Source of the DNA: Bacteroidia bacterium
GTDB taxonomy: Bacteria > Bacteroidota > Bacteroidia > Bacteroidales > CAJPTX01
Direction: 5' to 3'
Assembly (NCBI GenBank): GCA_905373625.1
Contig: CAJPTS010000099.1
Coordinates: 1 to 6,823 of the forward strand
Length of the DNA stretch: 6,823 nt
In this document: in pieces, positions 6,036-6,823 of the stretch
Numbering within the stretch: position 1 is the stretch's first letter
Layout: each line of letters begins with the position of its first letter
Program-made: the position numbers and the translations under genes
Notes under the pieces: generated by a model
What the model saw: the letters and a program-made list of their open reading frames with translations, nothing else
What the model was told of the DNA's origin: nothing
Database searches by the model: none

Positions 6036-6823
6036 TTACCAGACTTGCATATTGTAAAGTTTGGCATAGACGCCGTTCTTGACAAGTAACTCGTCGTGTC
6101 GTCCTGTCTCTACAATACGTCCGTCATCTAGTACACAAATAAGATCTGCGCGCTTAATGGTGGATAGGCGATGTGCAATAACAATGGAAGTTCTATTCTC
6201 CATAAGGTGCTCCAAGGCTTCTTGTACGAGGCGTTCCGAGGCAGTATCTAATGACGAAGTTGCTTCGTCTAGAATCATGATGGGGGGATTTTTCAGTATG
6301 GCTCGTGCAATGCTGAGTCGTTGTCTTTGACCGCCCGAGAGACGCGATCCGCGATCTCCGATTCGAGTTTGATATCCCTCCTCCGCTTCCATTATGAATT
6401 CATGCGCATTCGCAATTTTAGCAGCACGCATGACGTCTTCCATCGTGGCCGTTTCGACCCCAAATGTGATGTTATTATAAATAGTATCGTTAAAGAGTAT
6501 TGGGTCTTGGTTGACATTTCCCATAAGCTCTCTTAAGTCTTCAACCTTGTAGTCCCGAATATCATGTCCATCTATGGTAATTTGTCCGCTATCTACATCA
6601 TAAAAACGTGGTAGCAGATCTACAAACGTTGTTTTCCCGGCTCCCGACTGCCCGACAAGCGCAATCGTCATACCGCGTTTTATGGAGAGTGATACGCCGT
6701 GCAAGATCTCTCGTTGATTATAAGAGAAATGAACGTCGCGATACTCAATTCTATCATCAAACTTTGGCGCTGGTAGGGGATTTGCAGGCGATTTGATCGG
6801 GTTTTGTGCGCCGAGAATAGAAT
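6036..6823 (-). CDS. MsbA-type ABC exporter, ATP-binding C-terminal part (N-terminus beyond window edge)
   Basis: The frame is open to the right edge, giving 261 residues of the C-terminal part. A shorter reading starting at TTG near 6704 would be artificial, because the frame continues upstream through a typical linker (NPIKSPANP) and the A-loop strand IEYRDVHFSY. The nucleotide-binding domain is complete. It has Walker A GQSGAGKTT, Q-loop NVNQDPILF, signature LSGGQRQR, Walker B IMILDEATSSLD with its catalytic Glu, and the H-loop IVIAHRLST. The ending LYNMQVW is typical of the family. The missing N-terminal half should be a six-helix exporter domain, making a half-transporter that works as a homodimer or heterodimer for lipids, lipopolysaccharide precursors or drugs; the substrate cannot be told from this part. 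The wording is most like Bacteroidales exporters (LLPRFYDV, MGNVNQ, NNITFGVE, ANAHEFIM). The gene ends in TAA, 81 bp before cheR, and probably belongs to a separate unit. It serves as the taxonomic anchor for the window. Confidence 0.95.
   Translation of the reverse strand, partial: SILGAQNPIKSPANPLPAPKFDDRIEYRDVHFSYNQREILHGVSLSIKRGMTIALVGQSGAGKTTFVDLLPRFYDVDSGQITIDGHDIRDYKVEDLRELMGNVNQDPILFNDTIYNNITFGVETATMEDVMRAAKIANAHEFIMEAEEGYQTRIGDRGSRLSGGQRQRLSIARAILKNPPIMILDEATSSLDTASERLVQEALEHLMENRTSIVIAHRLSTIKRADLICVLDDGRIVETGRHDELLVKNGVYAKLYNMQVW

Noticed and set aside
6026..6040. Inverted repeat GGTAA-GCGCT-TTACC at the end of the ABC gene as a terminator
   Set aside because: The stem is only 5 bp, it overlaps the stop codon and there is no T-tract after it on the minus strand, so it is too weak to call.
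5888..6085. 65-codon minus-strand frame spanning the gap before cheR
   Set aside because: It overlaps both the ABC gene end and the cheR start in another frame, shows no domain and has no ribosome site.
6036..6704. Complete short ABC protein starting at TTG 6704
   Set aside because: The frame continues without a stop to the window edge through the A-loop strand and the linker, so this is part of a longer exporter.

Overview
The window reads as chromosomal sequence from a Bacteroidota bacterium, probably close to Bacteroidales. Three things suggest this. The ABC transporter fragment has linker and nucleotide-binding wording typical of Bacteroidales MsbA-type exporters (NPIK.PANP linker, LLPRFYD, MGNVNQ, ITFGVE). 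A perfect TAnnTTTG (-7 type) promoter element lies upstream of the first cheR gene. Most starts have no Shine-Dalgarno sequence. The genus cannot be told from the sequence alone.

All genes lie on the minus strand and are read from right to left. At the right edge (6036-6823) is the C-terminal nucleotide-binding half of an ABC exporter whose membrane half lies outside the window. After an 81-bp gap with a candidate promoter comes a tightly packed six-gene run: a canonical CheR methyltransferase (5115-5954); a 643-residue membrane sensor with TM, Cache-like, TM, tandem HAMP-like, GAF, coiled-coil and PAS regions (3179-5110); a second, divergent CheR-like protein (2334-3176); a CheB methylesterase domain with no receiver domain (1770-2330); a small two-TM coiled-coil GAF protein (975-1763); and a two-TM HAMP-like GAF protein that runs off the left edge (1-959). 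Gaps between these genes are only 4, 2, 3, 6 and 15 bp, so they very likely form one operon, which may continue past the left edge.

The cluster holds a complete methylation and demethylation pair (CheR and CheB) plus three membrane GAF sensors. Within the window there is no CheA, CheW, CheY, classical MCP signalling tip or receiver domain. It therefore looks like a split-gene, non-canonical adaptation module rather than a standard chemotaxis operon. The inferred idea is that the CheR/CheB pair modifies the coiled coil or HAMP region of the Cache-GAF-PAS sensor, or a partner encoded outside the window, and that the degenerate CheR-like protein regulates or scaffolds. The output partner is not visible. 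The window has no RNA genes, CRISPR arrays, insertion sequences or intergenic stretches over 100 bp.
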